From the NCBI GenBank assembly GCA_044378055.1, contig JBILXY010000005.1, positions 8,266 through 72,265 of the forward strand: 64,000 nucleotides of DNA, written 5' to 3'. The notes under the pieces were generated by a model that had not been told where the DNA came from, did no database searches, and saw nothing but the letters and a program-made list of their open reading frames with translations. The position numbers and the translations under genes are program-made. The DNA is from JBILXY01 sp044378055. GTDB taxonomy: Bacteria; Patescibacteriota; JACMRA01. Position 1 is the first letter of the stretch, and every line of letters begins with the position of its first letter. Shown piece after piece: positions 54,177 to 62,355 of this stretch.

Positions 54177-54194
54177 TTAAAACATGTGTTTTAA
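54177..54194. repeat. 18-bp palindromic element, copy 3
   Basis: TTAAAACATGTGTTTTAA, identical to copy 2. It lies between the convergent ends of the YffB-like gene and the DUF2132 gene. Confidence 0.8.
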
Positions 54195-54227
54195 GTATTC
54201 TTGATTATATATTGAATATGGCTATAT

Positions 54228-54506
54228 TTACTTTCCACCACTCTTTTCCCTTTTCTCTTGTCTTAAAGCATACAAATACAAGCTTTGAACTTTTTCCCTG
54301 GCCCAATCGGTTTTACGAAGGAAAGTAAGACTAGATTTTACGCTTGGATTCATTTTGAAGCAATTAATATCTACCAGATTAGAAAGTTCTCTCCAGCCAT
54401 ATTTTGCCTCTAAAAATTCAACAATCATTTTTAAACTTACCCCATGCAATGGGTCTTTAGCCTGAGTTTCAGCAAAATTTCTTTTTAATTGTTCTTCGGT
54501 AATCAT
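54228..54506 (-). CDS. DUF2132 (VF530-like) protein
   Basis: Small helical DNA-binding-like protein of 92 residues with the family core KDPLHGVSLKMIVEFLEAKY, YGWRELSNLVDINCF, NPSVKSSLTFLRKTDWAREK and VQSLYLY. The VF530 structure has a double helix-turn-helix fold, but the function is unknown. It is 3 bases downstream of a DHFR-like gene and belongs to the long minus-strand run of small genes. Confidence 0.93.
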   Translation of the reverse strand: MITEEQLKRNFAETQAKDPLHGVSLKMIVEFLEAKYGWRELSNLVDINCFKMNPSVKSSLTFLRKTDWAREKVQSLYLYALRQEKREKSGGK

Positions 54507-54509
54507 ATT

Positions 54510-55049
54510 TTATAGTATTTGTTGGATTATTTTGTACTTTAGTTGAACTAGGCCAGTTTCGAACTGTTCTGTGCTAATTAAATTTAATTTATGTTTTAGT
54601 TTTTTGTCTTGGAAAAGTCTTACACCCTGACCCAGTAAGGTGGGAATAATAGAAATTACAAGTTCATCGACTAAATTATTGCTTAAAAGGTAATTAACAA
54701 TTTCTGCTCCACCATCACAAAATATGTCTTTTCCTTCAGTAGATTTCAGATTCTCAACCAGCTCTTTCAAATCTTGATTGTAAAATTCAACTTTTCCATA
54801 ATTTTCTTTTTTATTCCTAGTTATAACGAAAACTTTTTGATTTGGGTAAGATAATTCACCGGCATTTTTAATTACCCAGTCATAAGTTTTTCTGCCTAAA
54901 ATTACAGTGTCCACACTATCTAAAAATTTTGAATATCCGTAATCCTGACCTTCTTTTTCAACAATAGATAAAAAACTAAGATCATCGTTTGGGCCTGCAA
55001 TATAGCCATCTAACGAACTTGCTATGTAAACAATTAGTTTTCTTGGCAT
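54510..55049 (-). CDS. dihydrofolate reductase-fold (RibD C-terminal) protein
   Basis: DHFR-like reductase of 179 residues: KLIVYIASSLDGYIAGPNDD start, DTVILGRKTYDWVIK, KVFVITRNKK and the NADPH-binding FCDGGAEIVNYLLSNNLVDE followed by SIIPTLLGQGVRLF. These are the usual YyaP/YwjB-type features; the classical DHFR Asp/Glu and folate contacts differ. It may reduce a small pterin- or flavin-like compound; the substrate is unknown. It sits between DUF2132 and DUF1801 genes. Confidence 0.9.
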   Translation of the reverse strand: MPRKLIVYIASSLDGYIAGPNDDLSFLSIVEKEGQDYGYSKFLDSVDTVILGRKTYDWVIKNAGELSYPNQKVFVITRNKKENYGKVEFYNQDLKELVENLKSTEGKDIFCDGGAEIVNYLLSNNLVDELVISIIPTLLGQGVRLFQDKKLKHKLNLISTEQFETGLVQLKYKIIQQIL

Positions 55050-55056
55050 ATTGAAC

Positions 55057-55479
55057 TTACTCTAAAATTTCATGATTTTCCTTCATGTATTTAATTCCTG
55101 ACAGGATCATCTTTTCTAGAATTTCTAGATCAATATCGGCTAGTTTTTTTATGTGCATACAACCACCAGACATTTTAAACTTTCCTAATTTTTTCTCCAA
55201 TTCTTCTTTTCCTTCCACCTTGCCCATAATGTAGATGGCTATTGTTGAGGCTCTTGGAGTAAAGCCTGTTACAAACCAGTCGCCTTCACTGGCTTTTTGC
55301 TTGTAATGATATTTTCCAAAACCAATTATTTTACCCCAAATCACTGGCGTATTCCCAGTAACCTTTTCAAAAATTTTAAGTAATTCTAAACAATCAGGAA
55401 TTACAGCAACATTTTCTTGGGTTTTAATAAACTGAATCGGAGAGATTTCGGTTGGTTGGGTTTTGTTAGTATAGGCCAT
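55057..55479 (-). CDS. DUF1801 domain protein (1)
   Basis: DUF1801/YdhG-fold protein of 140 residues: VIPDCLELLKIFEKVTGNTP, VIWGKIIGFGKYHYKQKASE, GDWFVTGFTPRASTIAIYIM and SGGCMHIKKLADIDLEILEK. Members are small alpha/beta proteins possibly related to iron chaperone (Fra/YdhG) or nucleic-acid-binding folds; the role is uncertain. Two further DUF1801 genes occur at 60728 and 61178. Its spacing of 7 bases from the DHFR-like gene suggests one transcript. Confidence 0.92.
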   Translation of the reverse strand: MAYTNKTQPTEISPIQFIKTQENVAVIPDCLELLKIFEKVTGNTPVIWGKIIGFGKYHYKQKASEGDWFVTGFTPRASTIAIYIMGKVEGKEELEKKLGKFKMSGGCMHIKKLADIDLEILEKMILSGIKYMKENHEILE

Positions 55480-55561
55480 AGAATATGGGGATATTTTTTT
55501 AATTTATTCAATTTTGTGTCAAACCTGGTTAATTACTTCAAAGCCATTCAAGTGTTTACAG

Positions 55562-55579
55562 TTTACTATTGATAGTAAA
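55562..55579. promoter_or_regulatory. operator-like palindrome before the DUF285 gene
   Basis: TTTACTATTGATAGTAAA has 8-bp arms and a 2-base centre, of operator size, in the divergent region between DUF1801 and DUF285/sortase genes. A TTGACA box follows at 55606-55611 without a convincing -10. Confidence 0.4.
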
Positions 55580-55694
55580 TACTTAACACTAAACTGTTAA
55601 CCAAATTGACAGCATTATTGTTTAAATGGAGTGTGGGTGCATTTAACTTTTCATTACAAAAGATAAACTAACATTCCCACTTTGCTTCCATTCT

Positions 55695-57245
55695 ATGCTT
55701 AAAAAACTATCATCCTGGCTTCTAATAATCTTCGTTTTAGCCACATTTACCATAAATATTGAAGTAAAAGCCGCAGCTTCTGATGATTTTGTAACAACCT
55801 GGAAAACAGACAATGCTGGTACTTCAAACTCTTCTTCAATTACCATTCCCACCCACTCTGGTTCTAGTTATAGCTACCAAGTTGATTGGAATAATGATCA
55901 GGATTTTTTAGATGCTGATGAAACAACATTAAATACTGGAAATGTTACTCATGATTTTGGGGTGGCCGGAACTTATACAATTAGAATTAAGGGGCTTTTC
56001 CCAAGAATTTATTTTGAAAATACTGGTGACGACGAAGCAAAAATTATTAGAGTTGATCAATGGGGAACAAATCCTTGGACTAGCATGGAATTGGCTTTTA
56101 CAGGTACACCTAATTTAAGAATTACTGCCACTGACACGCCTAATTTATCTGGGGTTACAAGTTTATGGGGAATGTTTGCAGGTTCAGGCATAACTACTAA
56201 TACCGCCATGAGGAATTGGGATACCAGCAATGTTACTCGTATAGATTTTATGTTTAATGTAGCAGTAAATTTCAATGAAGATATTAGTGGCTGGGACACT
56301 GGAAATATTACTACCATGACTGTAGCTATAAATGGTGCTACTAGTTTCAACCAAAGTTTAGCCAATTGGGATATGAGCAGTGTTACTGATGCTACTATGT
56401 TGATTACTAATACAGCCTTAAGTGCAGATAACTATGCTAGCACTTTAAATGGTTGGAGTACACAAGCATTACAATCTAATGTTACTTTGGGTGCAGCGCC
56501 ATCAGTCTATTGTTCTAACGCAGCAAATGCAAGAGCTAATATTATTTCTAATTTTAACTGGACTATCACTGATGGTGGAGCAACACAAAATTGCGACAAT
56601 GGAGATTTAGATGGGGACGGGATTGTTAATATAAACGAAGATGAAAACGGCGGAGATAGTAATGGAGATTCAATTCCAGATAAGACCCAAGCTGGAGTTA
56701 TGAATGCTTACTCTCCTGTTTCACAAGTCAATTTCACCTTAATATCATCTAATTCGGATTGTGTTTTTAGAAATGGTTTAGATGTTTATTCTGAAAATAC
56801 CTTGTTACCATCATTCCAAGATAATTCTTATGATTATCCGCTTGGCTTATTATCATTTAGGCTAGAATGTACCAATCCAGGTGATAGCACAACTGTAAAA
56901 ATTATTTATGATAGAGTTTATGATGTTTCAAACGCACAGTTTCGTAAAAATAAATCTGGAGTTGGTTTTATAAATATAGCGGGTGGACACACTTTTGGGG
57001 TTGAAAATATAAACGGAATTAATAGAACCACAGTAACTTACAACCTGCAAGATGGAGGGTTTAACGACGATGACGGAATAGCTAATGGATTCATTTTAGA
57101 TCCTGTTGGAATTGCAAACCCACAAGCTAGTTTAGCTGCCACAGGAATGAATATTCAAACTGTATTAACTTGGAGTATTTCCGGTTTAGTGCTTGTGTTT
57201 AGCATAGTTGCAAGTCTGTTTTTGTTCAGAACAAGGAAGAATTAG
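55695..57245 (+). CDS. DUF285/BspA-like cell-surface protein with LAATG sorting tail
   Basis: Exported protein of 516 residues with an N-terminal signal peptide (WLLIIFVLATFTINIEVKAA). A PKD-like or DUF285 repeat region with LSGVTSLWGMFAGSGI, NWDTSNVTRIDFMF and WDMSSVTDATM (BspA leucine-rich type) spans about residues 130-250. A calcium-binding type acidic stretch (DLDGDGIVNINEDENGGD) follows. The C-terminus carries LAATG at about residues 480-484, a hydrophobic helix and the basic tail FRTRKN, a sorting signal of the LAxTG type. The sortase gene follows after 11 bases, so this is its likely substrate. Confidence 0.85.
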   Translation: MLKKLSSWLLIIFVLATFTINIEVKAAASDDFVTTWKTDNAGTSNSSSITIPTHSGSSYSYQVDWNNDQDFLDADETTLNTGNVTHDFGVAGTYTIRIKGLFPRIYFENTGDDEAKIIRVDQWGTNPWTSMELAFTGTPNLRITATDTPNLSGVTSLWGMFAGSGITTNTAMRNWDTSNVTRIDFMFNVAVNFNEDISGWDTGNITTMTVAINGATSFNQSLANWDMSSVTDATMLITNTALSADNYASTLNGWSTQALQSNVTLGAAPSVYCSNAANARANIISNFNWTITDGGATQNCDNGDLDGDGIVNINEDENGGDSNGDSIPDKTQAGVMNAYSPVSQVNFTLISSNSDCVFRNGLDVYSENTLLPSFQDNSYDYPLGLLSFRLECTNPGDSTTVKIIYDRVYDVSNAQFRKNKSGVGFINIAGGHTFGVENINGINRTTVTYNLQDGGFNDDDGIANGFILDPVGIANPQASLAATGMNIQTVLTWSISGLVLVFSIVASLFLFRTRKN

Positions 57246-57256
57246 AATTTAAGTTT

Positions 57257-57913
57257 ATGAAAAGTAAGTTTAAAAGTTTCATAAATATAATCAATCAGAA
57301 CAAATTGTTGGTTTATAGCGCAGTATTTTTTAGTTTTTGTGTTATTTTTTATTCATCTTCCATTCTTTTTACCTTAACAAAAGGGCCAAATTCGATCCCT
57401 GAAGAAAAAGTTTCAACTACTGTGGCTGAAATAGAGAAAAACTTGAAATTAGACCTTCAAAATAACAAAAAAGATGATACAAATGTTGATGATGGATTTA
57501 AAAAATCAAATGTGAATTTGTTCATACCTAAAATTGGTTTAAACTTAGGCATTTTAAATGGAAGTGAAAAGGTTTTAGAAGAAGGAATTTGGGATAAATA
57601 TCCAGAAAGATTCTTGCAGGAGAAGTCTAATATTGTTTTATCAGGTCATCGTTTTTCTATTGGTCTTAACCCTTTGGGCGTAGAAAGAGCCTCACCTTTA
57701 TTGCACGCTGACAAGCTGGAAAAGGGAGATAGTATATACCTAATTTCTGCAACCAAAACTGTAAATTACAAGATTGTGAATAAGTTTAAAGTAAGCAAAA
57801 ATGGGCTTTGGATTATGGACAATTCAGCAGATAAAACCATGTTAACTCTGTACACCTGCGGAGAAGAAGGCGCAGATGGCGACAGGATGGTTTTCAGAGG
57901 CGAGGCAGTCTAA
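57257..57913 (+). CDS. class D/E-like sortase
   Basis: Membrane transpeptidase of 218 residues. The N-terminal helix is LLVYSAVFFSFCVIFYSSSI. The catalytic residues are His131 in LSGHRFS, Cys201 in LTLYTCG and Arg210 in DGDRMVFRGE, giving the His-Cys-Arg triad. The beta-barrel core carries LFIPKIGLNLGILNG. Overall architecture fits single-pass sortases of classes D/E. It lies 11 bases after the LAATG-tailed protein gene, so the pair forms an enzyme-substrate operon for covalent attachment to the peptidoglycan. Confidence 0.93.
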   Translation: MKSKFKSFINIINQNKLLVYSAVFFSFCVIFYSSSILFTLTKGPNSIPEEKVSTTVAEIEKNLKLDLQNNKKDDTNVDDGFKKSNVNLFIPKIGLNLGILNGSEKVLEEGIWDKYPERFLQEKSNIVLSGHRFSIGLNPLGVERASPLLHADKLEKGDSIYLISATKTVNYKIVNKFKVSKNGLWIMDNSADKTMLTLYTCGEEGADGDRMVFRGEAV

Positions 57914-57929
57914 CTTTGTATAATTAAAA

Positions 57930-58340
57930 TTACTTCCAAACACTTAAAATAGCCCCTGCTACGGTCATTATAATCAGTTGATAGCCACCATCTACAAACC
58001 AAAGTTTTACAGATCTATATTGATAAAGATAGTTAATTGCAATAGAGGCAATATTAATTAAAAATCCTATTTGGAAGCCTATTAAAGCTCCATCCAGCCA
58101 ATTTTTTGGATCTAAATTTTTAAATAAAGCCGCAATAAATAAGTTGAATAAGAAAAAACAAATAAAACTTCCACCATAAGTAACTAGCATGTTTCCTTCT
58201 GCAATTTGTTTATCTGTAAGCCCTGTTTCTTTCTGCCAAACTTTACCAAAAAGGAAGGTGTACCAAGCAGCCCCAATGCCAAAGGTGATAAAAGTGGTAA
58301 TTAAAACAGCAAGCAAATTAAGATTGGTAAAGTTGAGCAT
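57930..58340 (-). CDS. DUF1761 membrane protein
   Basis: Integral membrane protein of 136 residues with four helices. The family pattern is TFITFGIGAAWYTFLFGKVW, NLFIAALFKNLDPKNWLDGA, GFQIGFLINIASIAINYLYQ and KLWFVDGGYQLIIMTVAGAI. DUF1761 proteins are of unknown function. The gene converges on the sortase gene with 16 bases between stops. Confidence 0.9.
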   Translation of the reverse strand: MLNFTNLNLLAVLITTFITFGIGAAWYTFLFGKVWQKETGLTDKQIAEGNMLVTYGGSFICFFLFNLFIAALFKNLDPKNWLDGALIGFQIGFLINIASIAINYLYQYRSVKLWFVDGGYQLIIMTVAGAILSVWK

Positions 58341-58421
58341 AGTTAAATAATTTAATGTGTTTTAGGCTTCAAATTATTAAGTATTTTTGTCAATATGTGT
58401 TTTTAGCCTGTAAAAATGACC

Positions 58422-58787
58422 TTATTTAAACCACTTTCCAGCACTTTTCCTGCGATGAGGGCAACCAGGCCAGCAACAAGGCCTTCTCTCTCCTGATCGT
58501 AAATCTTCACACAATCGCTTAAGATGTTCATCTCTTGTTTTTTGCTGTTTCACTATAGTCACCCAACAAATCCATTCATTTTTGGTAAGCGGGGTAAGTG
58601 TGTTCCATTTTTCTTTTACATCAGGGTTTGAATCGAGGGTTTTTTGTAAATCATCTGGCATTTCATGAAGAAAACTAGGATCAACAACTACTTTTGAAAC
58701 GGTTTTTATAGCAGCAATATTTTCATCCAAATCACACTGTTCTTGTTCGGTTAAAGTTTTTGCTTTGGAAGAGGGTTTTTGGATCAT
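58422..58787 (-). CDS. YdeI-like protein with Cys-rich tail
   Basis: Small protein of 121 residues. The middle part (MPDDLQKTLDSNPDVKEKWN, LTPLTKNEWICWVTIVKQQK) matches the YdeI/OmpD-associated C-terminal helical domain. The last 20 residues carry RRPCCWPGCPHRRKSAGKW, a cysteine/histidine cluster that could bind zinc. YdeI-type proteins are linked to bacteriocin or peptide stress in some bacteria. A second YdeI-family gene is at 60190. The function is unproven. Confidence 0.8.
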   Translation of the reverse strand: MIQKPSSKAKTLTEQEQCDLDENIAAIKTVSKVVVDPSFLHEMPDDLQKTLDSNPDVKEKWNTLTPLTKNEWICWVTIVKQQKTRDEHLKRLCEDLRSGERRPCCWPGCPHRRKSAGKWFK

Positions 58788-58853
58788 AGAATGATTTTTT
58801 GAGGTTAATTACAGCAAACTAAGAATATATAAATTAGAGAATAATTTTATTGA

Positions 58854-59189
58854 TTATCTATTATCACCAGAGCCAACTAGGGTTTTTGATTCTTTCCTAC
58901 TTAATAGCTTTTCCTGATTTATTTTTACAACATCTTCTAAAGAAATATTTAATTCATTACAAATACAAGTTAAATAACCTAATACATCACCCAATTCTTT
59001 CGCTACTTCTTTAACATCAAAATCACCTTCCCTATATCTTCGCTTCATTTTTCCTGCAACTTCACCAGCTTCTTCAAGTAAACCAAAAGTAACTAATTCC
59101 AAGCGATGAGTCGGGTCGGTAACTTTGTAATGAGAAGAAATTTCTTTTATAAAATCGTCGTATTCTTGGAAGGTGGTAATTTGGGGCAT
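58854..59189 (-). CDS. MazG-like nucleotide pyrophosphohydrolase
   Basis: All-helical NTP pyrophosphohydrolase of 111 residues. It has the metal-binding pair EEAGEVAGKMKRRYREGDFD and VAKELGDVLGYLTCICNEL, the EExxE and ExxD signature of MazG/RS21-C6 folds. It probably hydrolyses non-canonical or damaged dNTPs, a housecleaning role. It starts a new sub-block of the minus-strand run. Full length for the minimal family. Confidence 0.93.
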   Translation of the reverse strand: MPQITTFQEYDDFIKEISSHYKVTDPTHRLELVTFGLLEEAGEVAGKMKRRYREGDFDVKEVAKELGDVLGYLTCICNELNISLEDVVKINQEKLLSRKESKTLVGSGDNR

Positions 59190-59213
59190 ACTAATTATAA
59201 TTTTAAGAAAATA

Positions 59214-59675
59214 TTATATTACACTAACCGTAACCGTACACTCGGTTTCATCTGCATTGTACATATCTAAATCATATCCAAAGGCTCGGTTTAATTCAGT
59301 TTCTGGCATGTTATTTATTTTTTTCCATTCTTCAATTAAACTATTTGGCATTTCACCTTTAACTGTAACATAAGCGTAATCTTGAGCTGGAATTGTAATT
59401 GTAGTTAGCTCAGGGTTTGTTTGAGAAGATCCTTCTTCTGTTAAATAGCCAATTAACATATCATAGCCTCTTTCTTCATAATTTTTTGGATTTATGTAGT
59501 TATAATAAACACAATGTAGGGTTGGATAAGCCTTATGTTGAATTGAGTCAGCCATGTTTTCCGATCGAAACTTTTTCCAAGCTTCCATAATATCTTTACC
59601 ACTTTGATGGTCTTTATTGGTAGTTGAAATTTTGTAGCCGGTTACCTGAAAAGCTGGGTGTGAATATTTTTCCAT
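59214..59675 (-). CDS. GyrI-like small-molecule-binding protein
   Basis: AraC-effector-binding/GyrI-like protein of 153 residues: start FQVTGYKISTTNKDHQSGKD, the strand pair YPTLHCVYYNYIN and DYAYVTVKGEMPNSLIEEWK and the tail GYDLDMYNADETE. The domain binds lipophilic compounds; in SbmC/GyrI it protects gyrase from peptide toxins and DNA-damaging drugs. No DNA-binding domain is attached. It is followed on the same strand by the AAC(3)-like gene upstream. Confidence 0.88.
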   Translation of the reverse strand: MEKYSHPAFQVTGYKISTTNKDHQSGKDIMEAWKKFRSENMADSIQHKAYPTLHCVYYNYINPKNYEERGYDMLIGYLTEEGSSQTNPELTTITIPAQDYAYVTVKGEMPNSLIEEWKKINNMPETELNRAFGYDLDMYNADETECTVTVSVI

Positions 59676-59711
59676 AACTGATATTTTAAATTTTTAGATA
59701 TATTTTTCATC

Positions 59712-60173
59712 TTAGATAGTTGTAGATATGTCAAAATGAGTAATATCTTTTTCAATAACACTACTTAACTTTGTATATAAGGCGACCGCTTCCACGTCTT
59801 CGTTATCTGCTTGTACAAAAATAATCTTAGCATTTATTTCTTTTGCAACGGCTTTTAAATTTAAAATTAATTGCGTGGCAATACCTTTTCGGCGATGCTC
59901 TTTTTCAACCGCTAAATCGTATAAATACACTTCACTTGTTTCTATTTCAATTTTACATAACTCATAAGCTACTATTCCACCTACAACTAGATTTTGAATA
60001 TCCACAGCGACTAAAATTATGCATTTGGGATCACTTAGAATAGACTCTAAGTATTCATTTGAAGGTATTTTGGAGTATGCTTCTTTTTCCGCAAAAGCTT
60101 CGGCAAAAACAAGTCTAAGCTGTTTCAATTCTTTTAAGTTTGTATTGGTTAATCTTTTAAATTTGTAAGACAT
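59712..60173 (-). CDS. AAC(3)-I-like GNAT acetyltransferase
   Basis: GNAT-fold N-acetyltransferase of 153 residues resembling aminoglycoside 3-N-acetyltransferase type I: LVFAEAFAEKEAYSKIPSNE, VVGGIVAYELCKIEIETSEV, YLYDLAVEKEHRRKGIATQL (acetyl-CoA loop) and KIIFVQADNEDVEAVALYTKL. The tail FDIS ends in the family way (HFDI). The resemblance to AAC(3)-I is along nearly the whole length. Actual drug acetylation is untested, and other amine substrates are possible. Confidence 0.85.
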   Translation of the reverse strand: MSYKFKRLTNTNLKELKQLRLVFAEAFAEKEAYSKIPSNEYLESILSDPKCIILVAVDIQNLVVGGIVAYELCKIEIETSEVYLYDLAVEKEHRRKGIATQLILNLKAVAKEINAKIIFVQADNEDVEAVALYTKLSSVIEKDITHFDISTTI

Positions 60174-60189
60174 AAAGTAAATTAATTTT

Positions 60190-60723
60190 TTAGAAAACTA
60201 AACTTTGCATTTTCTTCAACCTAGACTCTGCCTTTTTCGTATTCAAAAGTTGCTCTAAAAAACCTCTTTTAAAACTCTTTGGTTTCATATTCCACGCCTC
60301 GAGTAGATTATTTTGACTTAGGTATTCTTCTAAATCCTTTGGTAAAACTAGGTTTTCTACATCATCCAAAGCCCACCAAGTTCCATTTTGTTTGGCAATT
60401 TCTATCGTTTTAAGTCCGTTTGGGTGAATCAATTTTTTGGCCTCGAGAATAGCAACTTTATCTTTATTTATCTTTGACCAAAAGCTTTTTGGGTTTCTGG
60501 GGCTAATCCGAATACTTGTGTAATTTTCATCAACCTTTCTAGATACACTATCAATCCAGCCGTAGCAAAGTAAAACATCTACAATTTCAGACCAGGCGAA
60601 ATTAGCTCCTGAAGTTTTTTTGGGAAATACCAGCCAAATTGAATCTTTGGAGTTATAATTTTCTTCAAGCCAGTTCTTTAACTCTTCTAGATTTTCAATT
60701 TTAAAACTTTTAAGAATATCCAT
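60190..60723 (-). CDS. YdeI/OmpD-associated family protein
   Basis: Protein of about 177 residues with the YdeI start (LKNWLEENYNSKDSIWLVFP), the substrate-side segment GWIDSVSRKVDENYTSIRIS and PRNPKSFWSKINKDKVAILE, and the C-terminal helical part ending KPKSFKRGFLEQLLNTKKAE. It is often annotated as a bacteriocin-protection protein, but direct evidence for that family role is thin. The start at 60723 avoids overlap with the DUF1801 gene at 60728. It co-occurs with DUF1801 and AAC-like genes. Confidence 0.88.
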   Translation of the reverse strand: MDILKSFKIENLEELKNWLEENYNSKDSIWLVFPKKTSGANFAWSEIVDVLLCYGWIDSVSRKVDENYTSIRISPRNPKSFWSKINKDKVAILEAKKLIHPNGLKTIEIAKQNGTWWALDDVENLVLPKDLEEYLSQNNLLEAWNMKPKSFKRGFLEQLLNTKKAESRLKKMQSLVF

Positions 60724-60727
60724 AATA

Positions 60728-61165
60728 CTAATCCCTGCAAGGACATTCATAATTTTCGTTTATATATTTAATTGTAGCCTTACTTAGCTTTTCCAGCACA
60801 TCCAGATTAAGATCTGATAGCTTTTTAAAATAGATGCAGGACTTAGCCATTTTATACTTACCTAATTTTTCTAGGAGTAATTTATTATCATTTCCAGGTG
60901 CAGAAACATAAAGTGAAAACGCAACTTTTCTTGGTGAAAAAGCTATTAAACACGAATCACCCTCATGCCCACTTTCATATTTGTAATGATAACTTCCAAA
61001 TCCAATAATTGTTGGGCCCCACATTCTTGGTTCAAAACCAGACCATTCCTTCATTAATTCTATAAGCTTAAAACTGTCCTGTTTCTTTTGTTCATCTTGT
61101 ACAAATGAATTTATAAAATCTATTACACTAACTTCCGTTTCTATAGTTTTATTTTTTGATGACAT
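60728..61165 (-). CDS. DUF1801 domain protein (2)
   Basis: Paralogue of the 55057 gene, of 145 residues: VIDFINSFVQDEQKKQDSFK, PTIIGFGSYHYKYESGHEGD, SCLIAFSPRKVAFSLYVSAP and SCIYFKKLSDLNLDVLEKLS. The pattern G-F-G-x-Y-H-Y-K is shared. It probably arose by duplication before both copies diverged strongly. The C-terminal NENYECPCRD is distinct, with two cysteines. Confidence 0.9.
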   Translation of the reverse strand: MSSKNKTIETEVSVIDFINSFVQDEQKKQDSFKLIELMKEWSGFEPRMWGPTIIGFGSYHYKYESGHEGDSCLIAFSPRKVAFSLYVSAPGNDNKLLLEKLGKYKMAKSCIYFKKLSDLNLDVLEKLSKATIKYINENYECPCRD

Positions 61166-61177
61166 ATAAATGAAAGC

Positions 61178-61528
61178 TTAATTAATTCCTATATTTTCCA
61201 CCCTATACCTAGTAATCTTTTCTATCAAATCATAGGGTATTTCTTGATCTAACGGAAATTGTACCGATCCTTTGCCTTGTTTGAATTTAGATAATTCTTG
61301 AGCAAATTGTTTATGTCCGGTTGGGGTTGCATACAAACCGATATGGTGCGGATAGGCTGCAAAGTGAACTATAACCTTGCCGTTTAGCTTAAAGGTTGGC
61401 ATTTGATAGCTTATTACCTCTACCGCATTTGGGGCTGTGGTTTGGATTAAGTGACGGATTTTTTGCAGAATTTTTTGAGTACTTTCTGGAAAAGTTTTGA
61501 TATATTGGTCGATGTTTTGGAATTTCAT
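61178..61528 (-). CDS. DUF1801/YdhG-like protein (3)
   Basis: Compact YdhG-type DUF1801 protein of 116 residues: QNIDQYIKTFPESTQKILQK, NAVEVISYQMPTFKLNGKVI and HFAAYPHHIGLYATPTGHKQ, followed by the PLDQEIPYDLIEKITRYRVE tail. This subfamily is near Fra/YdhG iron-chaperone-like proteins, though the role in most bacteria is unknown. It lies 12 bases upstream of DUF1801 (2) and 13 bases after the ABC permease gene. Confidence 0.93.
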   Translation of the reverse strand: MKFQNIDQYIKTFPESTQKILQKIRHLIQTTAPNAVEVISYQMPTFKLNGKVIVHFAAYPHHIGLYATPTGHKQFAQELSKFKQGKGSVQFPLDQEIPYDLIEKITRYRVENIGIN

Positions 61529-61541
61529 ATGAGTCCACTGT

Positions 61542-62354
61542 TTACCTTTTTTTCAATCTACCTAATAATGCGCTAAAAGCCAAAGAAAAAGAAACCAAAC
61601 CTACCAAGCTGATTGCTAAAAGCATATAACTTAGTTTTTGCCAGTCCCAGCCCACAGTAATTAAAGAGCGAAGTCCGTCTAATAAATAAGTTACAGGATT
61701 GTAATCAGAAACTGTTTTAAGCCATCCACTTAAAAACTCTCTTGGAACATACGCAGTTGTTAGGAAACTAAAAGGGAAAAATAATAAAAACGAAGCACTT
61801 ACTGCCGCAGGGCTGCCAGTTTTTAGAGCGATTGCATATGGAAAACCAGTAAAAACTAATCCCCAAATACCTGAAAATAATAAGAAAATTAAAATTCCGC
61901 CAAGACCGGTAACAAAATTAACCCCGATAATTAAACCCATTAATACTACAAGTACAGATAATGTTATAACCAGAGCAAAATCTGCCATCATTAAACCTAA
62001 AAGCAAGGCCATTCTATTCATTGGCGAAACTAGTAAACGATCAAAATACCCCGATTGAATATCTGTAACTAGAGCATTTGCTCTTGAAATACCAGTAACT
62101 GCTAAAACAATTGCTACAGGAAGCTGGAAGGCTTTAAAATCTCCTGTACCTATTGCTTGCCCAACTGTTTCAAGCGATCCTACATTAACCGAGAAGAAGA
62201 AAAGTGGAATAATAATCGAAGGAATTAGGTATTCTGTTTCACGCAACATCGATCTTATCGATCTATTTGTCATTGTAATTAAATCAATAAAAAAACCAGC
62301 TGGTTTTGGGTTAAGATTTAGTAAATTTGATTCATTAAGTTTAGTCTCAGTCAT
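61542..62354 (-). CDS. ABC-2 type drug-exporter permease
   Basis: Permease of 270 residues with six helices: RSIRSMLRETEYLIPSIIIP start, helix blocks IILVVTGISRANA-like, SPMNRMALLLGLMMADFALV, the central VNFVTGLGGILIFLLFSGIW, PFSFLTTAYVPREFLSGWLK and SDYNPVTYLLDGLRSLITVG. It matches the DrrB/ABC-2 family. It works with the ATPase encoded 1 base upstream to export lipophilic drugs or lipids. Confidence 0.93.
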   Translation of the reverse strand: MTETKLNESNLLNLNPKPAGFFIDLITMTNRSIRSMLRETEYLIPSIIIPLFFFSVNVGSLETVGQAIGTGDFKAFQLPVAIVLAVTGISRANALVTDIQSGYFDRLLVSPMNRMALLLGLMMADFALVITLSVLVVLMGLIIGVNFVTGLGGILIFLLFSGIWGLVFTGFPYAIALKTGSPAAVSASFLLFFPFSFLTTAYVPREFLSGWLKTVSDYNPVTYLLDGLRSLITVGWDWQKLSYMLLAISLVGLVSFSLAFSALLGRLKKR

Positions 62355-62355
62355 A

